In this document: positions 24,942 to 34,181 of the stretch, piece after piece
How the letters are laid out: each line of letters begins with the position of its first letter
Numbering within the stretch: the stretch's first letter is position 1
DNA from: Sneathiella chungangensis
GTDB lineage: Bacteria > Pseudomonadota > Alphaproteobacteria > Sneathiellales > Sneathiellaceae
Direction of reading: 5' to 3'
DNA: 64,000 bases
Assembly: GCF_009882935.1 (NCBI RefSeq)
Contig: NZ_WTVA01000015.1
Location: forward strand, 496,001-560,000
Translations under genes and position numbers: made by a program
The notes under the pieces: generated by a model
What the model saw: the letters and a program-made list of their open reading frames with translations, nothing else
Databases searched by the model: none
Told to the model about the DNA's origin: nothing

Positions 24942-26654
24942 TTAATACATGAAATAGCGTTGCGCCATGGGAAGTTCGGATGCCGGTTCGCAGGTCAGCA
25001 ATTCCCCATCTGCATGGACAAGATAGGTTTCCGGATCAACGTCGATTTTTGGTGTTGCACTGTTATGGATCATCGACGCCTTGCTGATGCCGGAGCGGGT
25101 ATTCTTGACCGGCAGCAGATCCCGATCCAGCCCCAGTTCCCCTTTCAAATCATATTGAAGTGACGCTTCGCTCACGAAGGTGACCGAGCTTGCTGTCAGG
25201 CTTTTCCCGAACGCACCGAACATGGGACGGTAATGGACCGGCTGCGGCGTCGGGATGGAGGCGTTCGGATCGCCCATGGGGGCGGCAACAATTGTTCCGG
25301 ACTTCAAGACGAGATCCGGTTTTACGCCGAAAAAGGCTGGCGACCAGAGCACCAGATCGGCAAGTTTTCCTGTCTCGACAGAGCCAACGTAAGTATCTAC
25401 GCCCTGCGCAATGGCCGGATTGATCGTGTATTTCGCGATATAGCGCTTAACGCGGAAGTTATCGTTATCCCCCGTCTCTTCTACGAGGCGGCCGCGCTGC
25501 TTCTTCATCTTGTCGGCTGTTTGCCAGGTGCGGATCAGGACTTCGCCGACCCGACCCATCGCCTGACTGTCGGAGGCAATGATGGAAAACGCTCCCATGT
25601 CATGCAGGATATCTTCGGCGGCAATCGTCTCTTTGCGGATACGGCTCTCTGCGAAAGCTACGTCTTCGGGGATATTCGGATCAAGATGATGGCAGACCAT
25701 CAACATATCGAGATGCTCGTCAATTGTATTGACCGTGAAGGGCCGCGTCGGGTTGGTGGAGGAGGGAAGCACATTCGGCTCCCCCGCCACCTTGATGATA
25801 TCCGGTGCGTGACCGCCCCCCGCGCCTTCCGTATGAAAGGCATGGATCGTCCGCTTCTTGAAGGCCGCGACGGTGTTTTCGACAAAACCGGATTCATTCA
25901 AGGTGTCCGTATGGATCAGCACCTGCACATCCATATCGTCGGCAACGGCAAGGCAGCAATCGATGGCGGCGGGTGTGGTGCCCCAGTCCTCATGGAGCTT
26001 GAGGCCGCAGGCGCCGGCCTGTACCTGCTCCACCAGCGCGTCGGGAAGGCTTGCGTTGCCTTTTCCAAAAAACCCGAGGTTCATGGGAAATGCTTCCGCC
26101 GCCTGCATCATCCGCGCAAGATGGAAGGCCCCGGGCGTACATGTCGTCGCGTTCGTCCCGGTCGCCGGGCCCGTGCCGCCGCCCATCATGGTCGTCACAC
26201 CACTATAGAGCGCGTCATCAATCTGCTGCGGGCAGATGAAATGGATATGCACATCGAGCGCACCCGCCGTGAGGATTTTCCCCTCCCCCGCGATCACTTC
26301 GGTCGACGGGCCGATGATGATATTGACGCCCGACTGGATATCCGGATTTCCGGCCTTGCCGATCGCCTGTATTTTCCCATCGCGGAGGCCGACGTCGGCT
26401 TTCACAATCCCCCAGTGATCGACGATCAACGCATTGGTGATGACCGTGTCGACAGCGCCGCCCGCGCGTGTGACCTGCGATTGGCCCATGCCGTCGCGAA
26501 TGACCTTGCCGCCGCCGAATTTGACTTCCTCGCCGTAGGTCGTGAAATCCTTCTCGACCTCGATGAAAAGCTCGGTATCGGCAAGGCGAACCTTATCCCC
26601 CGTTGTCGGACCGAACATGCCCGCGTAGGCGCCCCGTGAAAAGGTTACCGCCAT
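24942..26654 (-). CDS. ureC: Urease alpha subunit UreC
   Basis: 570 aa, the standard length. Catalytic subunit that hydrolyses urea to ammonia and carbamate at a di-nickel centre. Metal ligands: HIHF in [12 protein letters not shown], the carbamylated Lys in [13 protein letters not shown], His in [13 protein letters not shown] and [18 protein letters not shown]. The flap His lies in [15 protein letters not shown], and the remaining Asp ligand is in [17 protein letters not shown] 26654 is chosen for the family N-terminus [20 protein letters not shown]; the frame runs on to 26702 through the end of ureB. Separate ureA, ureB and ureC genes are the usual bacterial layout. Confidence 0.97.
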   Translation of the reverse strand: MAVTFSRGAYAGMFGPTTGDKVRLADTELFIEVEKDFTTYGEEVKFGGGKVIRDGMGQSQVTRAGGAVDTVITNALIVDHWGIVKADVGLRDGKIQAIGKAGNPDIQSGVNIIIGPSTEVIAGEGKILTAGALDVHIHFICPQQIDDALYSGVTTMMGGGTGPATGTNATTCTPGAFHLARMMQAAEAFPMNLGFFGKGNASLPDALVEQVQAGACGLKLHEDWGTTPAAIDCCLAVADDMDVQVLIHTDTLNESGFVENTVAAFKKRTIHAFHTEGAGGGHAPDIIKVAGEPNVLPSSTNPTRPFTVNTIDEHLDMLMVCHHLDPNIPEDVAFAESRIRKETIAAEDILHDMGAFSIIASDSQAMGRVGEVLIRTWQTADKMKKQRGRLVEETGDNDNFRVKRYIAKYTINPAIAQGVDTYVGSVETGKLADLVLWSPAFFGVKPDLVLKSGTIVAAPMGDPNASIPTPQPVHYRPMFGAFGKSLTASSVTFVSEASLQYDLKGELGLDRDLLPVKNTRSGISKASMIHNSATPKIDVDPETYLVHADGELLTCEPASELPMAQRYFMY

Positions 26655-26655
26655 T

Positions 26656-26973
26656 TTATTCTCCCTTATCCAGCGGGCCCATGACGGCCTGATTAAATCC
26701 ATAAATTGTGCGCGTACCCGAAATCGCGACGAGATTTACATCCCGTGTCTGCCCGGGCTCGAACCGGATGGCGGTGCCCGACGGAATATCGAGACGAAAT
26801 CCTTTCGCAGCCTCCCGATCGAAATCAAGTCCGCTGTTGGCTTCGGCAAAATGAAAATGGCTGCCCACCTGAACGGGCCGGTCCCCGGTGTTGGAGACGG
26901 TCAGGGTCATGGACTGGCGACCGGCATTCAGCTCGATTTCGCCCGTGGCGGGGATAATCTCTCCTGGCTTCAT
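26656..26973 (-). CDS. ureB: Urease beta subunit UreB
   Basis: 105 aa. Structural subunit of the (UreABC)3 urease. Family sequence [40 protein letters not shown] and [23 protein letters not shown] is complete. ATG 26973 gives the canonical start, preceded by GAGGGCGAG; the frame extends further upstream only as read-through from ureA. It lies one base from ureC. Confidence 0.96.
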   Translation of the reverse strand: MKPGEIIPATGEIELNAGRQSMTLTVSNTGDRPVQVGSHFHFAEANSGLDFDREAAKGFRLDIPSGTAIRFEPGQTRDVNLVAISGTRTIYGFNQAVMGPLDKGE

Positions 26974-26983
26974 CTCGCCCTCC

Positions 26984-27286
26984 TTATCGTATGGGATCAT
27001 GTACGGTGACCAGCTTGGTCCCGTCGGGGAACGTCGCCTCGACCTGAACCTCATGGATCATCTCGGCAATGCCATCCATGACCTGGTCCCGGGTGACGAC
27101 CGTGCCGCCCTCACTCATCAGGGTCGCCACGGACTTCCCGTCGCGCGCGCCCTCGATGACAAAATCCGTAATGAGCGCAATGGATTCCGGGTAATTCAGC
27201 TTCACCCCTCTCGCGAGCCGCTCGCGCGCCACCATCGCCGCCAGCGAGACCAGCAATTTGTCCTTCTCCCTCGGTGTAAACTGCAT
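26984..27286 (-). CDS. ureA: Urease gamma subunit UreA
   Basis: 100 aa, the family length. Family sequence [39 protein letters not shown], followed by [24 protein letters not shown] at the C-terminus, is complete. It forms the enzyme with UreB and UreC. It lies 12 nt after ureD and 10 nt before ureB. Confidence 0.96.
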   Translation of the reverse strand: MQFTPREKDKLLVSLAAMVARERLARGVKLNYPESIALITDFVIEGARDGKSVATLMSEGGTVVTRDQVMDGIAEMIHEVQVEATFPDGTKLVTVHDPIR

Positions 27287-27298
27287 CTTCCGCCCTTC

Positions 27299-28147
27299 TT
27301 ATTGATTTTCCCATACTTTTGGCAGCGCCACAGGATGACCCGCCAGTTCCGACCGCATGCCATTCAAAATCCGCGCGAGGCTTTTTCTAAGTTCATAACC
27401 GCTCTCCGCCAGCAGTCGGAGGATCAACAGCTCATCCCGACAGGTGGCCGCCGCGCGACCATCGCATTCCCGGCACAAATTTCGGGCAACCTCAAGATAG
27501 CTCTCGGCCTGATCATCCGCGATCAGGATCGTCGCCATCCCCTTCGCGCCATCCAGAACGGCACGCCGCTGAGATTGGCCATGAATATCACCCTCCAGCG
27601 CGAAATTATCGAACCAGAGGAGCTTGCCGTCCCGCCAGATTTTCCAGCCATCACGAACGCTGGCGGATCGTAGCGTCTCGCCATGTGCCGTGCGGCCAAA
27701 CAGGGTCGCCTCAAGGGCAAGCAACCGGCTTCCCTTTTCCAGATTCACCTTATTCATCCGGCGCAGGCGGCTATTGTCAAACAGGATCGTCTCCTGTGGC
27801 AACCATTCAAGAACCGCCCCGGCGGCCACATGCATCTCGGCCTCAATCACCGCTGTCGAACCGATCGAGCGGTATATTTTCTCCGCCGCCTGCCCGGATA
27901 TCGTGAGCCCGGCCCCGGCCTCCAGCGTGACCTGATACGACATATGATCGCCGCCTGTCAGCCCTCCCGCCGTGTTGATCAGCACCGCTTCGGGATATTC
28001 TGCATGATCGACGGTGGGGAACCGGACCCGCCCGCAGCCACGCTGATAGAGATGGGCGAGCGAGGAGATAGCCTCCCTCTGACGATACCTCAGTTCGACG
28101 CGCCCTTCCGAACGGGCAAGCGCCGCCGGCTCCTTGCGCGTTGTCAT
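27299..28147 (-). CDS. ureD: Urease accessory protein UreD
   Basis: 282 aa. UreD recruits UreF and UreG to apo-urease and forms part of the nickel channel. Conserved runs are HLYQRGCGRVRFP, LINTAGGLTGGDHMSYQVTLEAGAGLTISGQAAEKIYRS, LEWLPQETILFDNSRLRR and FDNFALEGDI. ATG 28147 follows the urtE stop by 22 nt. An in-frame GTG at 28198 with AGGAAA just upstream would add 17 residues and overlap urtE, so the start is not settled. Confidence 0.93.
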   Translation of the reverse strand: MTTRKEPAALARSEGRVELRYRQREAISSLAHLYQRGCGRVRFPTVDHAEYPEAVLINTAGGLTGGDHMSYQVTLEAGAGLTISGQAAEKIYRSIGSTAVIEAEMHVAAGAVLEWLPQETILFDNSRLRRMNKVNLEKGSRLLALEATLFGRTAHGETLRSASVRDGWKIWRDGKLLWFDNFALEGDIHGQSQRRAVLDGAKGMATILIADDQAESYLEVARNLCRECDGRAAATCRDELLILRLLAESGYELRKSLARILNGMRSELAGHPVALPKVWENQ

Positions 28148-28169
28148 TGATGTCACTGTCGGCGCGGCA

Positions 28170-28865
28170 TCAGACGGTAAGGTATTTTCGAACGTCACTT
28201 TCCTGCATATCCCCCTTCGCGCCGGCCAGAACGACCTCCCCGCGATCCATGACCGCGAAACGGTCCGCGAGATCGCGGGCGAATTCGAAATACTGCTCCA
28301 CCAGCAAAATGGCCATATCGCCGCGTTCGCGCAGTATCTCGATAACGTTGCCGATATCCTTGATGATGGACGGCTGGATTCCCTCCGTCGGTTCATCAAG
28401 TACAAGAAGCTTTGGTCGCATGACCAACGCCCGGCCGATTGCCAGCTGCTGTTGCTGTCCGCCGGAAAGATCCCCGCCCCGCCTTTTTAGCATATCCTTG
28501 AGGATGGGAAACAGATCAAAGATTTCAGACGGGATATATCTTTCCTTCAGGGGGAGTGCGGCAAATCCGGTTTTGAGGTTCTCATGCACAGTCAACAGCG
28601 GAAAAATCTCCCGCCCCTGCGGGATAACGGCAATGCCTTCCCGGGCGCGCTGATGCGCACTCATGGTGGTGATGTCCTTTCCCTCCCAGGTGATTTTACC
28701 GCCTGAGACCGGATGCTGCCCGACAATGGCGCGGAGCGTGCTGGTTTTTCCGACTCCGTTCCGCCCGAGCAGGGAAGTCACTTCCCCCTTCCTGACCGTC
28801 AGCGAGACATGGCGCAACGCCTGGCTCGCCCCATAGAAAAGATCGACATTTTCGACGGTCAGCAT
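28170..28865 (-). CDS. urtE: Urea ABC transporter ATP-binding protein UrtE
   Basis: 231 aa, LivF-type ATPase. Walker A SLLGRNGVGKTSTLRAI, signature DLSGGQQQQLAIGRAL, Walker B LLVLDEPTEGIQPSII. The EGIQPSII wording is typical of UrtE. It pairs with UrtD to drive the UrtBC permease. It is two bases from the end of urtD and precedes ureD in the same operon. Confidence 0.94.
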   Translation of the reverse strand: MLTVENVDLFYGASQALRHVSLTVRKGEVTSLLGRNGVGKTSTLRAIVGQHPVSGGKITWEGKDITTMSAHQRAREGIAVIPQGREIFPLLTVHENLKTGFAALPLKERYIPSEIFDLFPILKDMLKRRGGDLSGGQQQQLAIGRALVMRPKLLVLDEPTEGIQPSIIKDIGNVIEILRERGDMAILLVEQYFEFARDLADRFAVMDRGEVVLAGAKGDMQESDVRKYLTV

Positions 28866-28867
28866 GA

Positions 28868-29644
28868 TCAGCGCCCCAGATAGACTTCGATAACGCGTTG
28901 GTTATTCTGCACGGTATCCAGGCTGCCTTCGGCGAGCACAGATCCTTCATGCAGCACCGTCACCTTTGAATTGAGCGCCCGGACAAACTCCATGTCATGT
29001 TCGACAACCACGACCGAATGGGTTTTGGAGATATCGCGCAGAAGATCAGCGGTCTGTTCCGTTTCCGCATCGGTCATTCCCGCGACAGGCTCATCCACCA
29101 GAAGGAGATCCGGGTCCTGCATCAGCAACATCCCGATTTCCAGCCATTGCTTCTGCCCGTGAGACAGGCTTCCCGCCAGATCGCCCGCCTTTTCTGTCAA
29201 CCGGATGACACCGAGTATTTCCATGATCCGCGCCACTTCCGCATCGTTGAGCGCCGCGAAAAGGGTCGTCATGACCCCCTTCTCCCCCTTCAGCGAGAGT
29301 TCGAGATTATGAAAGACGGTCTGGCTTTCAAACACCGTCGGCTTCTGGAATTTGCGGCCGATACCAAGATTGGCAATAAACGCCTCGTCATGCTTAGTGA
29401 GATCGATGCCGCCCTTGAAAAACACTTCGCCGGTATCCGGCTTCGTCTTGCCGGTGATCACATCCATCATCGTTGTCTTGCCGGCGCCATTCGGGCCGAT
29501 GATCGCCCGCATCTCGCCCGGCTCCACGACGAAGCTGAGATTATTGAGCGCCTTGAAGCCATCAAAGCTGACGCTGACTCCGTCGAGATATAGGATCGAC
29601 GTCAAATCCTGTTTTTTTGACTCTTTTACTTGCGTTGACATCAT
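28868..29644 (-). CDS. urtD: Urea ABC transporter ATP-binding protein UrtD
   Basis: 258 aa, LivG-type ATPase. Walker A AIIGPNGAGKTTMMDVITGKT, followed by KPDTGEVFFKGGIDLTKHDE and the long LivG-like helix region. Signature SLSHGQKQWLEIGMLL, Walker B LLLVDEPVAGMTDAE. The sequence GRKFQKPTVFESQTVFHNLELSL is characteristic of UrtD. The start overlaps the urtC stop by 4 nt. Confidence 0.94.
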   Translation of the reverse strand: MMSTQVKESKKQDLTSILYLDGVSVSFDGFKALNNLSFVVEPGEMRAIIGPNGAGKTTMMDVITGKTKPDTGEVFFKGGIDLTKHDEAFIANLGIGRKFQKPTVFESQTVFHNLELSLKGEKGVMTTLFAALNDAEVARIMEILGVIRLTEKAGDLAGSLSHGQKQWLEIGMLLMQDPDLLLVDEPVAGMTDAETEQTADLLRDISKTHSVVVVEHDMEFVRALNSKVTVLHEGSVLAEGSLDTVQNNQRVIEVYLGR

Positions 29645-30819
29645 TCTTCTTTCACAGCCGCCGCAGGGGCGAGCTCAGGGCTTCCCCGCCGCCTTTCCTT
29701 GAATTTTTCGATCCATGTGCCTGACGTCCCGACGATACCCTTGGGAAGGAACAAGGTCGTAAAGACAAACAATCCGCCCAGCATGTAGAGCCAGGCCTCC
29801 GGGAAGCTGCCCGTAAAATAGCTTTTACCCCAATTGACGAGGAAGGCCCCGAGAACAGCGCCCCAAAGGGTGCCGCGGCCCCCAACCGCCACCCAGATCA
29901 CGACCTCAATGGAGTTCGCCGGGGAGAATTCCGATGGATTGATGATTCCGACCTGCGGCACATAGAGCGCGCCGGCGATCCCGGCAAGCACCGCCGAAAC
30001 GACAAAGACAAAAAGCTTGTAATATTCCACCCGATAGCCGGAAAAGCGGGTTCGGCTTTCGGCATCGCGAATGGCGATGAGAACGCGCCCGAGCTTCGAT
30101 TGGGTGATGAAGCAGCACACCAGATACCCAAGGGCCAGAGCGATCAGGGAGGCAACGAAGAGCCCAAGCCGTGTTCCCGTCGCCTGCAGATCGAAGCCGA
30201 GAATATCCTTGAAATCCGTGAGGCCATTATTGCCGCCGAAGCCCATGTCATTCCTGAAAAAGGCAAGGAGCAGCGCATAGGTCATCGCCTGCGTGATGAT
30301 CGAGAGATATACGCCGGTCACGCGGGAGCGGAACGCAAACCAGCCGAAGACGAAGGCAAGCACACCCGGCACCAGCATGACCATCAGTATGGCAAAGGGA
30401 AACATATCGAACCCGTACCAGTACCAGGGCAGCTCCGTCCAGTTGAGGAACACCATGAAATCCGGCAGGATCGGATGGCCATAGACACCGCGATCGCCGA
30501 TCTGCCGCATTAGATACATGCCCATCGAATATCCGCCAAGCGCGAAGAAGGCACCATGCCCGAGGCTGAGAATGCCGGCAAATCCCCAGATTAGATCGAC
30601 ACTGAGCGCCAGCAACGCGAAGCAGACATATTTTCCCATCAGGCTGACCAGATAGGTCGGCACATGGAAGGGCGAGCTTGCCGGGAGCAGAAGGTTGCTC
30701 AACGGAACGAGGAGGGCGGCAACAAGAAGAATCCCCAAAAACGTCTTGCCACCGCCCGGAAGACCCGTCATGAGGGAAACGAACGGGCCTTTATTGGTCT
30801 TGTACATCGCATCAGCCAT
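29641..30819 (-). CDS. urtC: Urea ABC transporter permease UrtC
   Basis: 392 aa LivM-type permease with about nine to ten hydrophobic segments. Conserved sequences include CFALLALSVDLIWGFAGILSLGHGAFFALGGYSMGMYLM and the coupling segment IRDAESRTRFSGYRVEYYKL. Near the end VIWVAVGGRGTLWGAVLGAF is the usual LivM/UrtC signature. It starts 3 nt after urtB. Confidence 0.94.
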   Translation of the reverse strand: MADAMYKTNKGPFVSLMTGLPGGGKTFLGILLVAALLVPLSNLLLPASSPFHVPTYLVSLMGKYVCFALLALSVDLIWGFAGILSLGHGAFFALGGYSMGMYLMRQIGDRGVYGHPILPDFMVFLNWTELPWYWYGFDMFPFAILMVMLVPGVLAFVFGWFAFRSRVTGVYLSIITQAMTYALLLAFFRNDMGFGGNNGLTDFKDILGFDLQATGTRLGLFVASLIALALGYLVCCFITQSKLGRVLIAIRDAESRTRFSGYRVEYYKLFVFVVSAVLAGIAGALYVPQVGIINPSEFSPANSIEVVIWVAVGGRGTLWGAVLGAFLVNWGKSYFTGSFPEAWLYMLGGLFVFTTLFLPKGIVGTSGTWIEKFKERRRGSPELAPAAAVKEE

Positions 30820-30822
30820 GGC

Positions 30823-32460
30823 TCAATTCTCCACAGCTCGGCCCTTCAGGGCGAACAGCCCCCTGGGTCGTTTCTGGATAAACAAAATGATGAATATCAG
30901 AATGCAAATCTTGGCGAGAACTGCACCGGTATAGGGTTCAAGGAACTTGTTGGTCACGCCGAGGCTGAGGGCGCCGACCAGCGTGCCCCAGAGATTGCCG
31001 ACCCCGCCGAAGACAACAACCATGAAACTGTCGACGATATAGGCCTGTCCGAGATTGGGGCTGACATTATCTATCTGGCTTAGGGCGACGCCCGCCATCC
31101 CGGCAACGCCGGAGCCAAGGCCAAAGGTCATGGCATCGACCCAGCCGGTGCGAATGCCCATTGAGGCGGCCATCTTGCGGTTCTGGGTGACGGCCCGCAT
31201 CTGCAGGCCGAATGATGTCTTGCGCAACACCAGCATCAGCATGAAGAGCACCGCCGCCGCAAAGAGAATGATGGCGATCCGGTTATAGGTAAGCGCGAGG
31301 CCGCCCGTGATTTCCCAGGCGCCGCTCAACCATTCGGGAGAGGAAACTTCCTTGTTCGTCGGGCCGAAAATTGTCCGGACGAATTGTTGCAGGATAAGGC
31401 TCAACCCCCAAGTTGCGAGAAGGGTCTCAAGCGGCCGGCCATAGAGAAACCGGATAATGCTGCGCTCGATGGCGATACCGCAAAGCCCAGCCACAATAAA
31501 GGCCGCCGGTATCGCAGCAATCAGAGAATAAACAAGCAGGTCCGGCGCAAAGTTGCGACAGAGCTCCTGCACCACATAGGTCGTATAGGCGCCGATCATC
31601 ACCATCTCCCCATGCGCCATATTGATAACCCCCATCACCCCGAAGGTAATGGCAAGACCAATGGCCGCGAGAAGCAGGACGGACCCCAGAGAAATGCCCT
31701 GAAACACATTCTCGACGAGGCCCAGCATCTCGAGTTTTTCCTCGACCTTGGCGAGCGCCTTGCTAACCGCGGTCGCGAGCACTTGAATTTCCGGTGACGG
31801 ATCCTGAATGGCGGCGAGCCTGTTCGCCTCCGCGCTTAAAAGCGATCTAACATCCGGATTTGCCTGCTCCTCCAATATCAGGAGCGCGTCTGCCTGTACC
31901 TCTGTCGTATCGCCGTGAACGAAATTCAACGCGGCAAGCGCCCGGCGCATCGCGGCGGCCACCGACGCATCCTCCTCCGCGGCCAGCGCATCGGTCAGGG
32001 GAACAATCATTTCCTTTGGGCGGCTTTTGAAAACCGAATTCGCGGCCTTTAACCGCAGCGCGGGATCTTCGTTAAGAAGCGTCAACCGCCCCAGCAGATC
32101 CTTGATGAGGCCGCGCATCCGGTTGTTGATCCTGATCTTGATGATATCGCCGCTTTTTACAACGCCGAGATCCTCGTCCGTGACAATATCCCTGATTTGA
32201 TAGCCGCCACCGGTCTTTTCCCGGTAAACCAGTCGGTCGTCCGACTTCGTTGCATAGAGATCGCCGGACAGCAGGGTCTCCAGAAGGAGGGCAGCCTGCG
32301 CGTCGCCCGTTGCGGCAATTGCCTCTGTCGCCGCGATTTTCTCATTGTAGCTTTTTGAGAGCAGGCCTTTCGCCGCATCCGCCAGGTCCGCATATGCGGT
32401 GGCTTGGGTCGCCAACAGATACATCAAGGCCGCAATGATGGTTTTTATTGTAATCCGCAT
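30823..32460 (-). CDS. urtB: Urea ABC transporter permease UrtB
   Basis: 545 aa. UrtB proteins carry a secreted N-terminal helical domain of about 240 residues ahead of a LivH-type permease, and this one does. The signal-like start is MRITIKTIIAALMYLLATQATAYA. The repeat-like helices include LLETLLSGDLYATKSDDRLV and VPLTDALAAEEDASVAAAMRRAL. The permease part has QGISLGSVLLLAAIGLAITFGVMGVINMAHGEMVMIGAYTTYVVQ. ATG 32460 is chosen because the frame further upstream is read-through across the hairpin behind urtA. Confidence 0.93.
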   Translation of the reverse strand: MRITIKTIIAALMYLLATQATAYADLADAAKGLLSKSYNEKIAATEAIAATGDAQAALLLETLLSGDLYATKSDDRLVYREKTGGGYQIRDIVTDEDLGVVKSGDIIKIRINNRMRGLIKDLLGRLTLLNEDPALRLKAANSVFKSRPKEMIVPLTDALAAEEDASVAAAMRRALAALNFVHGDTTEVQADALLILEEQANPDVRSLLSAEANRLAAIQDPSPEIQVLATAVSKALAKVEEKLEMLGLVENVFQGISLGSVLLLAAIGLAITFGVMGVINMAHGEMVMIGAYTTYVVQELCRNFAPDLLVYSLIAAIPAAFIVAGLCGIAIERSIIRFLYGRPLETLLATWGLSLILQQFVRTIFGPTNKEVSSPEWLSGAWEITGGLALTYNRIAIILFAAAVLFMLMLVLRKTSFGLQMRAVTQNRKMAASMGIRTGWVDAMTFGLGSGVAGMAGVALSQIDNVSPNLGQAYIVDSFMVVVFGGVGNLWGTLVGALSLGVTNKFLEPYTGAVLAKICILIFIILFIQKRPRGLFALKGRAVEN

Positions 32461-32501
32461 GGGGGTAACCGGATTCTCGCGAAGTTGGGTGGAAGGAAAG
32501 A

Positions 32502-32524
32502 AGGGCCGGCCAGTTGCCGGCCCT
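32502..32524 (-). terminator. Hairpin between urtA and urtB (partial terminator or mRNA stabiliser)
   Basis: AGGGCCGGC (32502-32510) and GCCGGCCCT (32516-32524) form a perfect nine-pair stem with a five-base loop, 17 nt after the urtA stop. Behind it on the minus strand the sequence is pyrimidine-rich (CTTTCTTTCC) without a true T run. Such hairpins behind binding-protein genes often raise the level of the binding protein relative to the permease. Confidence 0.6.
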
Positions 32525-32540
32525 CCGGGTTTGATGCCGA

Positions 32541-33827
32541 TTAGTACATCGGCTTTTCGCAACCACCGCAGACGACAGGATAGGTCCAGTCTGCGATCAG
32601 CTTGGCGCTTTCCGGGATGAAGTCGCTCCAGGCATCGCCAACAACGACGTCTTCGGTCCGCCATACGGTTTCAATCTGGCCATCGTCCTGAATTTCACCG
32701 ATCAGAACGGGCTTGGACAGATGGTGGTTGGTGTTCATGACTGCCGTACCGCCGGTAAGGTTCTTGACCTTCTGGCCGTACATTGCCTGACGAACTGCGT
32801 CCACGTTGGTGGTGCCGGCCTGCTTGACAGCCTGCGTCCACATCTTGAAGCCGATATAGGTTGCTTCCATCGGATCGTTGGTGACGCGCTTGTCATCGCC
32901 GATGAAGGCTTTCCACTGCTTGATGAAAGCGTCGTTCTCTTCACTTTCAACGCTCATGAAATAGTTCCAGGCGGCGAGATGCCCAACCAGCGGAGCCGTA
33001 TCAAGACCGGCAAGCTCTTCTTCACCCACCGAAAATGCGACCACGGGAATATCCGCCGCGTCGATGCCCTGGTTACCCAGTTCCTTATAGAAAGGAACAT
33101 TGGCGTCACCGTTAATGGTGGAGACCACGGCGGTTTTCTTGCCTTCGGAGCCGAACTTCTTGATGTCGGAAACGATCGTCTGCCAGTCGGAATGACCGAA
33201 GGGCGTGTAATTGATCATGATATCCTCTTCGGCGACACCTTTCGATTTCAGGAATGCCTCGAGGATTTTGTTCGTCGTGCGCGGGTAGACATAGTCGGTG
33301 CCGGCAAGGACCCAGCGTTTGACGTTGCCGCCCTCTTCACTCATCAGATACTCAACGGCCGGGATTGCCTGCTGGTTCGGCGCCGCGCCGGTGTAAAATA
33401 CATTGCGGGAGCTTTCTTCACCCTCATACTGGACCGGGTAGAAAAGCATGCTGTTCAGCTCTTCAAATACCGGCAGAACCGATTTCCGGGAAACCGACGT
33501 CCAGCAGCCGAACACAACGTCTACCTTCTCGACCTCGATCAACTCGCGCGCTTTTTCCGCGAATAACGGCCAGTCTGACGCGGGGTCGACGACAACCGCC
33601 TCAACCTTTTTGCCCAAAAGACCGCCATTTTTATTAAGATCGTCCACCATCATCAGGACCGCGTCCTTCAAAGTGGTTTCGGAAATTGCCATCGTGCCGG
33701 AAAGGGAGTGCAGGACCCCCACCTTGATCACGTCATCGGCCGCCTGGGCGGACCCCAGACCGAAAGCGCTTGTCGCCAACATGGCCGCGCCGGTAATCGC
33801 ACCTGCGACTTTGCGTAGTCCTAACAT
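32541..33827 (-). CDS. urtA: Urea ABC transporter substrate-binding protein UrtA
   Basis: 428 aa periplasmic binding protein, Leu/Ile/Val-type fold. A signal peptide ends near GLGSAQA. Typical UrtA sequence: IKVGVLHSLSGTMAISETTLKDAVLMMVDDLNKNGG, FGCWTSVSRKSVLPVFEELNSMLFYPVQYEGEE and CGGCEKPMY at the end. First gene of a twelve-gene unit (urtABCDE-ureDABCEFG). A consensus sigma-54 promoter lies about 50 bp upstream. Confidence 0.95.
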   Translation of the reverse strand: MLGLRKVAGAITGAAMLATSAFGLGSAQAADDVIKVGVLHSLSGTMAISETTLKDAVLMMVDDLNKNGGLLGKKVEAVVVDPASDWPLFAEKARELIEVEKVDVVFGCWTSVSRKSVLPVFEELNSMLFYPVQYEGEESSRNVFYTGAAPNQQAIPAVEYLMSEEGGNVKRWVLAGTDYVYPRTTNKILEAFLKSKGVAEEDIMINYTPFGHSDWQTIVSDIKKFGSEGKKTAVVSTINGDANVPFYKELGNQGIDAADIPVVAFSVGEEELAGLDTAPLVGHLAAWNYFMSVESEENDAFIKQWKAFIGDDKRVTNDPMEATYIGFKMWTQAVKQAGTTNVDAVRQAMYGQKVKNLTGGTAVMNTNHHLSKPVLIGEIQDDGQIETVWRTEDVVVGDAWSDFIPESAKLIADWTYPVVCGGCEKPMY

Positions 33828-33878
33828 TTTAATGATGCCTCCATTAGCCCATTGTTATTTTTGCAGTGCAATACAAAA

Positions 33879-33894
33879 AGCAAAGGTCGTGCCA
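33879..33894 (-). promoter_or_regulatory. Sigma-54 promoter of the urt-ure operon
   Basis: On the minus strand TGGCACGACCTTTGCT matches the RpoN consensus TGGCACG-N4-TTGCW at every defined position (GG at -24, GC at -12). The predicted start, near 33868, leaves a leader of about 40 nt before the urtA ATG. RpoN promoters need an enhancer-binding activator. The dyads upstream suggest NtrC. Confidence 0.8.
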
Positions 33895-34012
33895 GAAGGA
33901 TCGATTAGATGGTAAGAAAAATTTAACCTTTTGATAAAGCGTGGTTTTTAAGGAAGTTGCGACTTGTCGGCCGGATTTCACCTTATTTAAGAAGTGAGCA
34001 AAAAAGGAAATT

Positions 34013-34029
34013 TGAGTATTTTTTAGGCA
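34013..34029. promoter_or_regulatory. NtrC-type 17-bp dyad, urtA site 1
   Basis: TGAGTATTTTTTAGGCA: half-sites TGAGTA and TAGGCA around five T residues, about 120-135 bp upstream of the urtA sigma-54 element. It shares its layout with dyads ahead of glnK. Confidence 0.5.
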
Positions 34030-34063
34030 CAAATGGCGATTTTCCCATATGAGGCCGATCTTT

Positions 34064-34080
34064 TGTCTAATTTTTGAGCA
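34064..34080. promoter_or_regulatory. NtrC-type 17-bp dyad, urtA site 2
   Basis: TGTCTAATTTTTGAGCA: half-sites TGTCTA and TGAGCA around ATTTT, about 170-185 bp upstream of the urtA sigma-54 element and 51 bp from site 1 (about five helical turns). Confidence 0.5.
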
Positions 34081-34181
34081 TTTCAACTAAATCCATCCGC
34101 TTTTTCGTGATGGTTTTTCCCCTGTCGTCATGAAACAATGCAAACCTCTAAGGGACGGTTATTTCAGACTGGGAGGAAGAA

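Larger units (their letters stand above)
33828..34181. other. 354-bp intergenic region: nitrogen-control promoter region of urtA and leader of the divergent hydrolase
   Basis: No gene was seen here. The urtA side carries the sigma-54 promoter at 33879-33894 and two 17-bp dyads at 34013-34029 and 34064-34080. The stretch is AT-rich. The divergent hydrolase gene (34182) has GGGAGGAAGAA as ribosome binding site just before its ATG. No sigma-54 element was found facing that gene. Confidence 0.7.

Noticed and set aside
25233-26639. 468-codon plus-strand frame opposite ureC
   Set aside because: Antisense shadow of the urease alpha subunit, whose metal ligands are all present on the minus strand.
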